Source of the DNA: CAIXSC01 sp046349855
Lineage (GTDB): Bacteria > Planctomycetota > Planctomycetia > Pirellulales > Pirellulaceae
Assembly (NCBI GenBank): GCA_046349855.1
Contig: JAXMBM010000038.1
Span: 1-64,000 of the forward strand
Direction of reading: 5' to 3'
DNA: 64,000 bases
The notes under the pieces were generated by a model. The model worked only from the letters and a program-made list of their open reading frames with translations, did not search any database and was not told the origin of the DNA. A program made the position numbers and the translations under genes. Shown piece after piece: positions 19,546-29,058 of the stretch. Within the stretch, counting starts at the first letter, position 1, and every line of letters begins with the position of its first letter.

Positions 19546-19801
19546 AGGGCTTTTCCCCCATCGGCTTGGCGTCCGGTGGCTTGGCGTCCGGCGGCTTGGT
19601 CCATGGGTGGCTTGTCCTCCGATGGTTTGTCCATCGGAGGTTTGCTTTCGGCGGCCTTGTCGGCAGGCTTCTCAGACGGCTTTTCAGACGGCTTCTCAGA
19701 CGTTGGTGGAGGCGTAACGGGAGGTCCGCCTGCAGGCTTGGTCTCCGGCTTGGGCGGCGGCGTTACCGGTTTGGGTGTCGGTTTCGGACTGGGAGCCGGC
19801 T

Positions 19802-20731
19802 TTACCGTCGAAGGATCATCCTGGCGGTCGCGTGCCACCCGGTTGCTCGCGGCTTCAGCAGCAGGAACAGCACCACCAGCACCGTGACGACGCCGGCGCC
19901 GACTCCCATGTAGATGAATTTCTTCCGTTCCGCGGCCGCGATGCTCGTGGGGGCGGTGGAGTCGAACCATTGGCCGTATTCCAGGTAATTGGCGGCCAGC
20001 CGCTTCCATTCGGGCGAGACCAGATCGGTGGCCTGCAGGGTCGCCAGGATGTTGTACAGGCTGACAGCTTTGTCCATGGCGGTGACCTGGCCACCGATTT
20101 CGTTGTGCGGCAAAGCGCGACTCAGGGCGTCCGCCAGCCGCTTGCCCGCCTGGGCTCGCGGATCGCCGGCCAGCGTGCGGCGGCCGCGCTGCTGGTCCCC
20201 CTCCGCCGCACGGGCCTGGCGGATGATCTCCGGGATTTCGCACCAGGCGTCGGTGCGGTCGATGGGGGCCCAGGTCGGCGCCTGGCCCTGGCGCGGCCGC
20301 TGCGACTCCTCGAGTTCGGCAATGATTCGCCGAGCGCGTTTCAGCCACGCGACCTGCTGCTGGAACTCGGCCGGCGTGTGGTGGATCGGGTTGAGTACCT
20401 GCTGGACGAATCGCAAACCGAGTTCGCGTTTGGTCTCCGGCGCCAGCACATCGGTCCGGTCGCCGAGGCGTTCGAGGGCGATCGACAGTGGTTCAAAGTG
20501 CATGCTCAGCGCCAACCGCCGCAGCCACTTCTGATTGTCGTCCTGCGGTCCAAACGCTTCGGCCAGACAGACGAACAGGGCGGCCTGATGGTCCTTGCCT
20601 GCTCGGTCGACCAGCGCCTGCGGAGCGTATCGGCGGGGAGCGCGCGGAGCAGGGGAGTGGCGAGGGGGCGGAGCTGCATGTCCTGGCCCGTCTTGGCGGT
20701 CGACATCGCCGCGTCGAACACCCCTTCGCAC
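19802..20731 (-). CDS. GAP1-like copy C, middle fragment (helical region and TM helix)
   Basis: The frame is 309 codons; the meaningful part starts at about 20625 (QALVDRAGKDHQAALFVCLAEAFGPQD), directly continuing the N-terminal fragment after loss of a single C (ctccgc-aggcgctgg, where ctccgcc would keep frame). It carries LAPETKRELGLRFVQQVLNPIHHTPAEF, almost identical to copy B, and a TM helix near the end (FIYMGVGAGVVTVLVVLFLLL). At about 19840 the frame is lost again and the Pro/Lys-rich linker (KPSEKPSEKP) continues in another frame to about 19540. It is not an independent gene; it is the membrane-spanning part of copy C. Confidence 0.6.
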   Translation of the reverse strand: MRRGVRRGDVDRQDGPGHAAPPPRHSPAPRAPRRYAPQALVDRAGKDHQAALFVCLAEAFGPQDDNQKWLRRLALSMHFEPLSIALERLGDRTDVLAPETKRELGLRFVQQVLNPIHHTPAEFQQQVAWLKRARRIIAELEESQRPRQGQAPTWAPIDRTDAWCEIPEIIRQARAAEGDQQRGRRTLAGDPRAQAGKRLADALSRALPHNEIGGQVTAMDKAVSLYNILATLQATDLVSPEWKRLAANYLEYGQWFDSTAPTSIAAAERKKFIYMGVGAGVVTVLVVLFLLLKPRATGWHATARMILRR

Positions 20732-22182
20732 TGCCGTGGCAGCCGTTTGGCGTTGACGGCAAAACGGGCCAGCAGTTTCACCTTCCGCTCGACCGGTACT
20801 TCGGCCATCTCCAGATACGCCAGGATCTGGTCTTCGGGGAGCAGTTCGGCCAGTCGTCGCAGGCCATTGTCGCAGGCCCCCGCGTGCTGCCCGCCGCTCA
20901 GCAATCGCAAGATCACGTGGGAACGGCGATCGGGAGCGGCGGCCAGTCGGGCCAGGATTTCATCCCGCGGGGGATCGGCCAGGGCGGTGGACAGGGCTTT
21001 GCCGACGTAGCGTTTGACGAAGTCGGACTTGTCCCAGTCGGCCAGGTCGAGTGGCGTTGACGTGTCGAGAAACTTGTGGCCAATCTCCCGCGCCCGCACC
21101 AGTTCTCCCAGGTCCTGGACCGTCTTGCCTTGCCCGGCCTGGAAGGCGGCAAACATGTCTTCGACCGCTCGCCATCCCTGCGTGACCAGGGCCCCGACGA
21201 TCAGGTCGGCGTAGGCATGCGGCTGGCGGATCGGCGTGGACTTGCCTTCGAGAAACGTGTGGAGCACGAACCCGCGCTGGTAGCGATCGGGGCGCACGTC
21301 GCCGCGCGCCGGATCGTAGAAATGGGTCGCTGCCAACAGCGTGCTCGGGCGGTCGACCGTGGCCTCGAACGTGGAAAAGGACATCGACTGCCGCAGTTCC
21401 CCGTCGGGCAGCAGCCGGGCGATGCCGTAGTAGAACAGCACCGACATTTCGGGCTCGATGATCAACACGACGTTGTCGCGTTGCCGGCCGGCGATTTCCA
21501 GGTAGCCGCGCAGCGCCGTCAGGAACAGTTCCCGCCGCTGGGCCGCCGGCATCGCCTGCCAGCGCTCGGGGATGAATCCGGGGAGGGGTGAACCAAATTG
21601 CAGGACGTCGTCGCGGGTGAGGAAGTTGAGGAACACCTCGTCGTTGACCGCTGGATAAAAGGTATCGCCGAGCGGCACGCCGAACGAGGCTTCACCGAGC
21701 TGTTTAACGTGGGCGAGCGGATCGAGCTCGTAGGTCAGCGCGGCCGAGTCTTCGACATGCCAGCCTGGCGCGCCCCAGAGCTGCAGGCAGTCGAGGATGT
21801 TCCACGGGGGATCGTCCTTGGCCCGCTCCTGCACCAGCAGGTGGCCGAAGTACGATCCGGGACGCTTGCCGGTGGTGTCCCAGGTGCGGTAGGCGATCTG
21901 CCCCAGCAGCTGGAAGCCCGACACCGACGGCAGGAAGACCAGTCGCTTGGGAGACGAGTGGGCGTCACGCGTCAGCCGCAGTTCGGACGGAGTGTCCGAC
22001 GGCAAGGCGTACGACAGGTAGCGTTCGAACGTGCGAAAGTGCTTTCTCAGATCGGTCTGCGACAGCGAGCTCGCCCGGGCGCTGTACCCCAGCACCCGTT
22101 CGGCCATCTCCCCGTCGCGCCGTTCGATCGCTGACGTTCCGAACGTGCAGTGAGTCGCATAAATCTGCTCGATCCGGCTCAT
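20506..22182 (-). CDS. GAP1-like membrane protein copy C, N-terminal fragment
   Basis: 558-codon frame from the ATG at 22182. Residues 1-520 match copies A and B: IEQIYATHCTFGTSAIERRD, LSYALPSDTPSE, GSYFGHLLVQ, LQLWGAPGW, VLIIEPEMSVLFYYGIARLLPDGELRQSMSFSTFE, DRYQRGFVLHTF, then the helical region with LRPLATPLLRALPADTLR. After about 20625 the last 40 residues are out of frame because of one missing base. This is the first of the three tandem GAP1-like genes in transcription order, 23 bp after the kinase stop. The proposed role, by family resemblance, is a membrane-linked partner of the adjacent GTPase. Confidence 0.78.
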   Translation of the reverse strand: MSRIEQIYATHCTFGTSAIERRDGEMAERVLGYSARASSLSQTDLRKHFRTFERYLSYALPSDTPSELRLTRDAHSSPKRLVFLPSVSGFQLLGQIAYRTWDTTGKRPGSYFGHLLVQERAKDDPPWNILDCLQLWGAPGWHVEDSAALTYELDPLAHVKQLGEASFGVPLGDTFYPAVNDEVFLNFLTRDDVLQFGSPLPGFIPERWQAMPAAQRRELFLTALRGYLEIAGRQRDNVVLIIEPEMSVLFYYGIARLLPDGELRQSMSFSTFEATVDRPSTLLAATHFYDPARGDVRPDRYQRGFVLHTFLEGKSTPIRQPHAYADLIVGALVTQGWRAVEDMFAAFQAGQGKTVQDLGELVRAREIGHKFLDTSTPLDLADWDKSDFVKRYVGKALSTALADPPRDEILARLAAAPDRRSHVILRLLSGGQHAGACDNGLRRLAELLPEDQILAYLEMAEVPVERKVKLLARFAVNAKRLPRQCEGVFDAAMSTAKTGQDMQLRPLATPLLRALPADTLRRRWSTEQARTIRPPCSSVWPKRLDRRTTIRSGCGGWR

Positions 22183-22205
22183 AGCGAGTACCCTTCCTGG
22201 CCTCC

Positions 22206-23689
22206 CTACAGAATGCCCCAGCCCCGCTTCGGAGACTCCGATTTCGGCGATTTCCGCGCGGTGCTTCCCAACCGCCCCAGCACCAGCGGCTCGCTGACGA
22301 ATTTCTCAAACCCCGCATCGATCACCGCCCACACCACCACGTAGCAGCCGTCCCATTCCGGCAGCGGATGAATGACTCGGGCCCCACGATCCTCGTACAT
22401 CCGGCGAGTAATCGGCGTCTCTTCGATGGCGATGGTCGCCCGCGGATCGTCGCCGCGCTTCGGAGGATGCCGGCAGATGATCAGCTGGCAGTTGTCGGTG
22501 AACCGCGGGCCGGGCCAGAGCCAGCGGGCCAGGTAGGTCGTCCCCTGTTTGACAAGCGCCGACAGGGCGATCGGTGGTTTGAGTCCCAGTTTGTCGCAGG
22601 GGAGGATTTCGGAGACGATCCACTCCCGCAGCCGGTCCACGTACGGGGCGAACTGCGTCCCCGACTGCCGCAACAGCTGCTGGTCGAACTGTTGCCGGAA
22701 GCCCTCGCGGTCTCCCGACTGCAACGCCTCGATCAGCTTCTGCCCGCGCGTCAGGCGGTCGATGGCGGCAGCCGCGGCCTGCGCGATGTTGCGTGGTACC
22801 GGATAGCCCTTGATCGACGGGTCCTTGATGAGTTCCGCGAGGGACGCTTCGTCGTTCCGCTCGCAGGCCACCTTGATCTGCTGGAGCACGTCGCGGCGGC
22901 GGACGGCCGTTTCGTAGGCCTTCTTCCAGGGCTGGGCGGCCGGGCAGTCGTCGAGCGATCGGTTCCAGAGCGCCAGGAGCTGGAGATCGAGCTGCTCCGC
23001 GGGGAGAGTCAGCGGCACCTTCTGCAGTTTCTGCAGGAGCGGCAGGCGCTGTTGAGCCTGACCGACGCGCTGCTGCTGGTTGGCATCGCAGAGAGCCTGG
23101 CCACCGGCCCGCTGGAGTTCACCCCAGGCTTCGATAATCGCCTCTTCGGTCTGGGCGTCGCGCACCGCAGCCGTGAACTTTTCGTAGGCCGACACCCGGG
23201 CCTGAGCCTGTTGAGCGCGCGCGGCCAGCGCGTGCGGGTATTTTCCCAGAACGGCCGCTGCCTTGATGATCTGGCGTTCGCCGTCGAGTCGGATCTCCTG
23301 GCCCACGGCATCGATCTGTGCTTTGACCTTCTGGCAGGCCTGGAGTCGCTGGCGGGCGGCTTCGAGCTGCGGGCGCTCTGCCTCGGCGGTCGGCCAGTTC
23401 TTGAACAGGTCCTCGCGCCAGGCGGCGACGCGCTGTTCGTCGTTCGTCTGGCTGGGAGCCGCGGGCACCGCCTGGAACTTGGCCCAGGCGTCGAAGCGGG
23501 CAATCGCTCCTTCAATCTTGTCCTTGTTGGGCAACGCCTCGGGGTGACCGCCGAGGGACTGCAGGTCGCGCCAGAGCCGTGACAGCACGGCCGCATCGGG
23601 CGGTGTCTTGCGATACTCGACGATCACCTTGTCCCAGGCGTCGTTCCGCTTCCGCCAGCTGTCGACGTCGGCCTGAATCGGGCCGCTCC
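22206..23689 (-). CDS. C-terminal part of the kinase-like protein, split off by a one-base frameshift
   Basis: Reading upstream of the first start codon (23627) in this frame gives IQADVDSWRKRNDAWDKVIVEYRK, which continues the preceding kinase gene exactly where that gene turns to nonsense (about 23690). Restoring one C in a short C run joins the two into a protein of about 920 residues. The region is mostly helical and repetitive (Gln/Ala/Arg-rich, with repeated ...ARFDAWAKF / AWREDLFKNW-like segments) and ends in a beta-rich domain (CQLIICRHPPKRGDDPRATI, GCYVVVWAVIDAGF). No known domain is recognised. The stop at 22206 is 23 bp before GAP1-like copy C. Confidence 0.75.
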
Positions 23690-24973
23690 GGGACGCTTGT
23701 GCAGAGCGGCCTCGGAGTCCCAGATCTTGACCAGGTCGCGCCAGCCCTGAGCTTTGCTCGCCGCCTCCAGTTTGGCATACCAGGCCAGCGCGCGGACGGC
23801 CAGCTGGGCCTCCTGGAGGAAGGGCTTGGCCGCGGGATAGTTCTGCAGCAGCGGCGAACTGGCCAGCGCCTGCAGGCCCGCTTCGTCCCCCGCCTGGATC
23901 CGGGCCTTCAGTTGCTTGAGGCAGTCGACGCGCTGCCGGGCGTTCTGCAACGGCTGAACCAGATCGGGCGGTTCGGCCTGCCGCGTCTTCTTCCCGCGGC
24001 TCACTAGTTCCACCGCCTCGTCATACAGCTGCTGGTTGAGCAGCGGTCGGACGCGATCAAACGAGAACAGGACGTCGCACAGCGCCGGTACACTCGCCAT
24101 ATCGGCGCGGTAGAGCTCGAACAGGTCCCCCGCCAGCCGTCCCAATTCCGAGTCCGGCGAACTGCGGAAGGCCTGGAACAGCTGCGAACTGGTGGGAGAC
24201 TGGAAATCCTCCTTGCGGATCAGCAGCTTGTCGTACTTGGGGCCTTCGACGAAATCGACCCACAGCCGCGGGCGGGAGGCCAGCGCGCGGAGCGCCACGT
24301 AGATGAACAGGGCGGAGAAGTTGTCCAGGTTGGCCGACAGCAACGTCGACGCATCGCGCTGCGGATGCTGGTACGGCTCGACGCCAATCTCCAGATTCGG
24401 GCGGCCCACCAGCTGCGGCACGCACATGCAGTCGTAGTCGACCAGCTTGAGCTCGTGGGCGTCGGTCACCATGACGTTGGCGTGCTGCAGATCGCCATGC
24501 GCGATGTTCGCGGACCCCAGATCGTCGACCAGCGTGTTCCACCGCGTAACCGAATCGGACAACAGCTTGGAGTTGCCGGCGGTGCACTGGCGATGGACCC
24601 AGTCGAAGAGCGTGGTCCCCTGGACCCATTCCATGGTCACCAGCGGGTACATCTTGCCGTCGCCGCCGCGAATCCCCTTCTCGGCATACTGAAACTCGAC
24701 CAACGACTCGATGTGCTTGTGTTTCGCCAGATAATCGCTGATCGCTCGGTAGGTATCCCCCCGCCCATCCCGCGCGCTGGTGAATGCCCGGACGGCGCGG
24801 TGGTTGCCCGAACTGAGCGTGGCCTTGTAGACGATCGCGAAGGCCCCCGCCATCCCGAAGGGCTGTCCGTTCTTGTCTCGCTTGATCTGCGACTTCTTGA
24901 GCTCCGGATCCTTGAACGCCACGGTGGCGTTCTGGAGCATCATGGCGTATTCCGAGGCCATTGGCCAAGCCAT
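23624..24973 (-). CDS. Ser/Thr-kinase-like protein, N-terminal catalytic part
   Basis: 449-codon frame from the ATG at 24973; the last 18 codons are out of frame. The kinase fold is clear: glycine loop GMAGAFAIVYKA (about 40-51), catalytic loop HGDLQHANV (about 157-165), metal motif DYD (about 178) and the later PYQHPQR...LDNFSALFIYVALRALA segment. The strand-3 VAIK position reads AVRAF, so Arg (codon cgg) replaces the usual ATP-binding Lys; activity may be weak, atypical or lost. After about 290 residues a helical region starts that continues in the following fragment. There is no TM helix. It stands 23 bp downstream of the GTPase gene and upstream of the GAP1-like genes, with the PP2C gene in the same run as a probable antagonist. 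Confidence 0.82.
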   Translation of the reverse strand: MAWPMASEYAMMLQNATVAFKDPELKKSQIKRDKNGQPFGMAGAFAIVYKATLSSGNHRAVRAFTSARDGRGDTYRAISDYLAKHKHIESLVEFQYAEKGIRGGDGKMYPLVTMEWVQGTTLFDWVHRQCTAGNSKLLSDSVTRWNTLVDDLGSANIAHGDLQHANVMVTDAHELKLVDYDCMCVPQLVGRPNLEIGVEPYQHPQRDASTLLSANLDNFSALFIYVALRALASRPRLWVDFVEGPKYDKLLIRKEDFQSPTSSQLFQAFRSSPDSELGRLAGDLFELYRADMASVPALCDVLFSFDRVRPLLNQQLYDEAVELVSRGKKTRQAEPPDLVQPLQNARQRVDCLKQLKARIQAGDEAGLQALASSPLLQNYPAAKPFLQEAQLAVRALAWYAKLEAASKAQGWRDLVKIWDSEAALHKRPGAARFRPTSTAGGSGTTPGTR

Positions 24974-24996
24974 GTCCCTGCCTCCTTAACCCTGTC

Positions 24997-27135
24997 TCAC
25001 TCCAGGACTCGGTAGCCGTTCATGTGGAGGAGCCACATGAGCGGATCGAGAATCCCGTAGGGTTGAATCGTGCGTTGTCCGAGTTCATCGACGCCCAGTT
25101 CCGTCAGGCCCACCGGCGTGAGCGGGAAGAACATGCAGCGCCCGCCAAATAACTCGTGAATCTGCTTCTCAACCTGCCATCCAGGCCAAATCGTATCGCG
25201 CAGACGCCGCATGGCCTCCGAGCGACGCTCGATGACTTCCAGGGTCAGACCGGCCCCCGAAGGGTCGATTTCTTCGAGTTCCTTGTAGAAGCGGCCGATC
25301 GGCCCCCCGCCGCCCGGATCGGCGTAATCCTGATTGATCAACAGGTCGATCTTCGAAACGCAGAGGGCGACGGGTGCTCGTAAGGCTTGGCCAGATTTTA
25401 CTTTGCGAAGGACTCGCACGTCCTCGCGGAAGTCGATCAGCTCTTTCACCTGCTCTTCGCTCCGCTGAGTCGGATCGAGGAAGAACAGGTAGCCGTCCGC
25501 ATCCAAGGCCCGCCGCCGCTGAGGGTCGTTCAGCGTCATCCGTTGGAGCACTTCGCCCGAATAATCGAAAATGCTGACCATCAGGCTGGAGTGGCCATAC
25601 CGATCGTGATCGCGGAAGTTGAACAGCAGCGGACGCGGCAGGCGGTCGACCTGGGTCGCCATCGTGCTGAGACGCGCGTTGATCAGGTCGTCCACGATCC
25701 GATCCATCTCTTCCGAACTCTCCCCGCGGACCTTGTCGAACTGCACCAGTTCGGGATAGTTCCCCTGGTTCAATTCGCGGTAGGTCATGGCGAGCCAGTG
25801 CGTTTTCCCCGAACCCGGGTGACCGAGCGTGGGGAAGCAGAGCTTCGTCATGTCGCGGTACAGCGTGTTGAACGTGAAATGGCATTCTTCGAACGGGCTC
25901 TCGGAAATCACATTCGAACAACGGACCGACTGGCCGGAACTCTCGGGAACGTCCTCCAACTTGCCGATCGCCATGCACATCGGGCAGGTGTTCTCCGTCA
26001 GGGTCCGACGGCGCCGCATGCCGCGGAACATCATCACGCTGCTGGCACTGACCAGCATCAGCATTCCGGCTCCCATGCCGGCGCGGATCCAACGCTTCGA
26101 GCGATGGAAGGCGGCAATGTCGGACGCATTCTGGGCCGCTTCCGCTTCCAGCTGTTTTAACTGCTCGAGATCCTTGTTCAGTTCCGCCTGCAGCTCCCGC
26201 TGCACCGCGACCGCGACCTGGGCCTCGCGGATCTGGTGCTGCGCGAGCTTCCAGTAGTCGAGCAGCCGGACTTCCGGATCCTCGCTGGAGGACCGCGACG
26301 GTTCGGCCGGTGGGGCGGTGGCCTTGAGTTCCTTGACGCGGGCTTCCAGCCCCTTGACCTGCGCCTCGAGGTCGGCTGCCGTCGGCGTATCCGCTCCCCC
26401 CCCGGCATGAACCAGCCATTCGAAAATCTGATTGCCCGCGAAGAAGACCAGAGCCGTCAACGCCACCAGCGCGATGAGCAGATAGCGCAGCCAGCGAGCC
26501 ACTCCCATGGCGCGGGCCTTGGCTCCCATCAGGTGCCGGCGATACTCGTGGCGGCGGTCGTGCCAGGAAATGGCCGCCAGGACGGCCACCACGATCACGG
26601 TCGCCAGCCAGAACCAGCGGTTATCGAGACTGATGAGGGAGGCCAGTTTACCGGCCACCGCTTTGTTGGCCAGCAGCTCCGCCTTGTTGATCTCCGCCTG
26701 ATTGCGCTGTCCCCGGATTTCGACCCAGTATTTGACGAGCACCTCGCGCCGCTTCTGCATGTCCGCCAGCGAGCTGGCGACACGCTTCTCGAGCAGCTCG
26801 CGGAGGTTCGCCAGGAACATGTCGGCGACCAGACGCTGGTCGTTGGTGTCGAGCGTTTCGAAGGGAGGGTGGGAGCGAAAGTCCTGCGCGGCCGTGGCAC
26901 TTCCGGACGGTCCGGTCGCTCCTAATGTTCCGCGATGCTGCGCCTCGGACAGCCGCACGAAATAATCGACGTACTCGCGCGCCAGCCGCTGAGCCTCGGT
27001 CTCCCGCCCCGTGGGGGTCTGGGAAAATGACGGTGTCGTCAGGAAGGCAAGCCATGCCCACCCGAGCACCACGATTCTCCATCCCCCTACCGGATTCCGA
27101 CCGCGGGAGCATCCAGAGACAAGCCAACCCGACAT
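24997..27135 (-). CDS. Membrane GTPase of the double-GTPase (DO-GTPase2-like) type with zinc ribbon
   Basis: 712 residues from the ATG at 27135. Seen in order: an N-terminal signal-like segment (about 19-39), TM helices near 175-193 and 213-233, a coiled coil (about 250-340), a third TM near 348-366, a zinc ribbon (CPMC ... C ... C, about 380-415), then a P-loop GHPGSGKT (about 433-440) followed by HWLAMTYREL. Later come FRDHDRYGHSSLMVSIFDYSG (the Walker B-like strand), and CVSKIDLL as the NKxD-equivalent guanine motif. The C-terminus WLLHMNGYRVLE matches the second GTPase at 29.1 kb. I recall this architecture as the Double-GTPase 2 family linked to GAP1; no search was run. It is the first gene of the minus-strand block and shares a 299-bp divergent spacer (27136-27434) with the secreted protein gene on the plus strand. 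Confidence 0.83.
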   Translation of the reverse strand: MSGWLVSGCSRGRNPVGGWRIVVLGWAWLAFLTTPSFSQTPTGRETEAQRLAREYVDYFVRLSEAQHRGTLGATGPSGSATAAQDFRSHPPFETLDTNDQRLVADMFLANLRELLEKRVASSLADMQKRREVLVKYWVEIRGQRNQAEINKAELLANKAVAGKLASLISLDNRWFWLATVIVVAVLAAISWHDRRHEYRRHLMGAKARAMGVARWLRYLLIALVALTALVFFAGNQIFEWLVHAGGGADTPTAADLEAQVKGLEARVKELKATAPPAEPSRSSSEDPEVRLLDYWKLAQHQIREAQVAVAVQRELQAELNKDLEQLKQLEAEAAQNASDIAAFHRSKRWIRAGMGAGMLMLVSASSVMMFRGMRRRRTLTENTCPMCMAIGKLEDVPESSGQSVRCSNVISESPFEECHFTFNTLYRDMTKLCFPTLGHPGSGKTHWLAMTYRELNQGNYPELVQFDKVRGESSEEMDRIVDDLINARLSTMATQVDRLPRPLLFNFRDHDRYGHSSLMVSIFDYSGEVLQRMTLNDPQRRRALDADGYLFFLDPTQRSEEQVKELIDFREDVRVLRKVKSGQALRAPVALCVSKIDLLINQDYADPGGGGPIGRFYKELEEIDPSGAGLTLEVIERRSEAMRRLRDTIWPGWQVEKQIHELFGGRCMFFPLTPVGLTELGVDELGQRTIQPYGILDPLMWLLHMNGYRVLE

Positions 27136-27434
27136 GCGGCGCGGATCCTTTCAGGAAGGGAGATAACGGTTGTAGCGCGAGGAAGGAATCTAAGATTAGT
27201 CCCCATGACTGGCTGGTGTCAAACGTCGCTCGATAGCGGGGGATCCAGGACGGGTGGGTAGGGGGACAACAGCGGGTGGTGGGGAGGGCGGGAGGCGCGG
27301 CGGGTTCCTTGAATCGACTGCGAGGGGGAACTATAAGTGGCAAGAGGTTTCAGCGGTCGGCCACGCGGTTTGACCCGCTGTTGCCGGCACTCACAAACGC
27401 GGTTTAACTCGCGTGATGCTTCGAGGGGGCAGGT

Positions 27435-29036
27435 ATGGCGCGGCGCAGTGAAAACGGCAGGCCGGTGTCCGGCAGTTCGCTCCGGTTGGCCGCAGGTGCG
27501 GCCCTGTGGCTGACGGGAGTGCTGAGTGGCGTCGCGCTGGCGCAACCTGGTCCCGCCGGTGCGCCGGCGGCGGGTCAGCCGGAGCAGGCCACGCTGCGAG
27601 CCAACGAGCTGCGGATCGCCGCCCAACAGGCCTGCAAAGACCAGCCGGCACTCCACGGCGCCTACCCGCATAACTTCCGCGAAGATCCCACGCGGCCCGG
27701 CCGCTGGATGGTGGACCTGATCGTCGACTCCGGTGCCGCGGGACCGCAGCGTGCCGCCTTGGAAAAACTGCTGCAAGGGGAAGTGCGGATCGGCCAGCAG
27801 CGTGCTTTGCCGGTGCGGCAGTTGGTGCAACAGCTGCAGAAGCGAATGGAGACTCGATTCGGTCAGAAAGGACGCTTCATTCAAGGGGCCTGGTGCCAGG
27901 AGACCGACTCCGGCGTGTTGCAGCTGGCGCTGTATGGCCGCGTGCCCGAAGCCGGGCTGCAGGATGCCGTCGTGCAGGAGTGCTCGCTGCTGATGGACGA
28001 ATCGCCGGTCTGGTACGATGCCGACCCGGCCAAGAAATGGCTCCTGCCGGAAGGCCGCACGCTCCAGGGACCCGCCTGGTTGGAACGGGCCACGCAGCTC
28101 GCCGCCGAAGAGATTTATCGCCAGCTGCGGGAAGATGAGACGCTCCGCGGAGCCTGGATGGAGATCGCCGAGTGCCGGGATCATGCCGGGAAGTTCATCG
28201 GCTACGACGTGGCAACCTGGAGCGACTCGCCTCGCGCCGCCGCCCAGCGGGCCGCGATGAAGAAACTTGCGGACCGTTACCTGGGTGACCGCTATCTGCT
28301 GGTGCAGGAGAGGACGGTTCCGCTGAGCCGCCTGTTGCAGGCCGTGAACCTGTTGCTGGAGGCGCACGCGAAATACGACGGCTGCTGGATCGAGGATGCG
28401 CATTTCGAGCCGCAACCGAACAGCCTGCGGGGAGCGATTCTGGTCCTGCGCGGGCGGATCGCCCGGCAGCCGCTGGCAGACCAGATCATCGGCAACATCT
28501 GCGTCCCCTGGATGAAGGCCGACGCCAGCTGGTCCGACGGAGCCGGCCAGTTCTTCGTCGAAAACCCCGACCTCCAGGTCGTCGATCCGGTGCTGGGCCG
28601 GGCCGCTCGGTTCTTCGAAGCGGGGTTCGAGAAATTCCAGGCCGGTCAGTTCGACGAGGCCGCGACGGCGTTTCGTAACGCCATCGTGGACGCTCCGCGA
28701 ACCACCGAGTACCGCTACTGGCGGATTCTGGCGCTGCTCCAGGCCGGTCGCCGCAGCGAGGCCTACGAACACATGCTGGCGCTGGTCAATCGCAAGCCGC
28801 TTCCCGTGGCGGATCGCGCCGTCTTGCGGTCGCTGGAGAGCGTCCAAGGCACGGTGCGGATCGACCTGATCGCCCTGCGCAGGCAGGCCGAGTCGGTGTT
28901 CTATCTGGACAAGCGACTGCGGACCCCGGCGGTTCCCGCCGCTCCCGCCACGCCGCCGGCCAAGAGCGAGACCACGCGTCCCGTTCCTCCTCAATACCAG
29001 CTGCCCACTCACGTCACCGCTCGAGTGGCTCGCTGA
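27435..29036 (+). CDS. Secreted protein with two tandem homologous domains and a TPR-like C-terminus
   Basis: 533 residues; ATG at 27435 after a GAGGGGGCAGGT ribosome site. The first 36 residues form a signal peptide (hydrophobic core LAAGAALWLTGVLSGVALA). Two related blocks of about 130 residues follow: RAALEKLLQGEVRIGQQRAL...VLQLALYGRV in the first and RAAMKKLADRYLGDRYLLVQ...GAILVLRGRI in the second. A helix-turn-helix repeat region near 395-470 (FEAGFEKFQAGQFDEAATAF) looks like tetratricopeptide repeats, and a Pro-rich tail ends the protein. It is the only plus-strand gene in the first 33 kb and is enclosed by the two GTPase genes, converging on the second with 22 bp between stops. The function is unknown; an extracytoplasmic partner of the GTPase is inference. 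Confidence 0.85.
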   Translation: MARRSENGRPVSGSSLRLAAGAALWLTGVLSGVALAQPGPAGAPAAGQPEQATLRANELRIAAQQACKDQPALHGAYPHNFREDPTRPGRWMVDLIVDSGAAGPQRAALEKLLQGEVRIGQQRALPVRQLVQQLQKRMETRFGQKGRFIQGAWCQETDSGVLQLALYGRVPEAGLQDAVVQECSLLMDESPVWYDADPAKKWLLPEGRTLQGPAWLERATQLAAEEIYRQLREDETLRGAWMEIAECRDHAGKFIGYDVATWSDSPRAAAQRAAMKKLADRYLGDRYLLVQERTVPLSRLLQAVNLLLEAHAKYDGCWIEDAHFEPQPNSLRGAILVLRGRIARQPLADQIIGNICVPWMKADASWSDGAGQFFVENPDLQVVDPVLGRAARFFEAGFEKFQAGQFDEAATAFRNAIVDAPRTTEYRYWRILALLQAGRRSEAYEHMLALVNRKPLPVADRAVLRSLESVQGTVRIDLIALRRQAESVFYLDKRLRTPAVPAAPATPPAKSETTRPVPPQYQLPTHVTARVAR

Positions 29037-29058
29037 TCGACGACGACTGCGCGGCAGG

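Noticed and set aside
23624..23700. Programmed frameshift linking the kinase fragments
   Set aside because: No slippery heptamer plus downstream structure is evident; loss of a C in a short run is simpler, given the other frame losses nearby.
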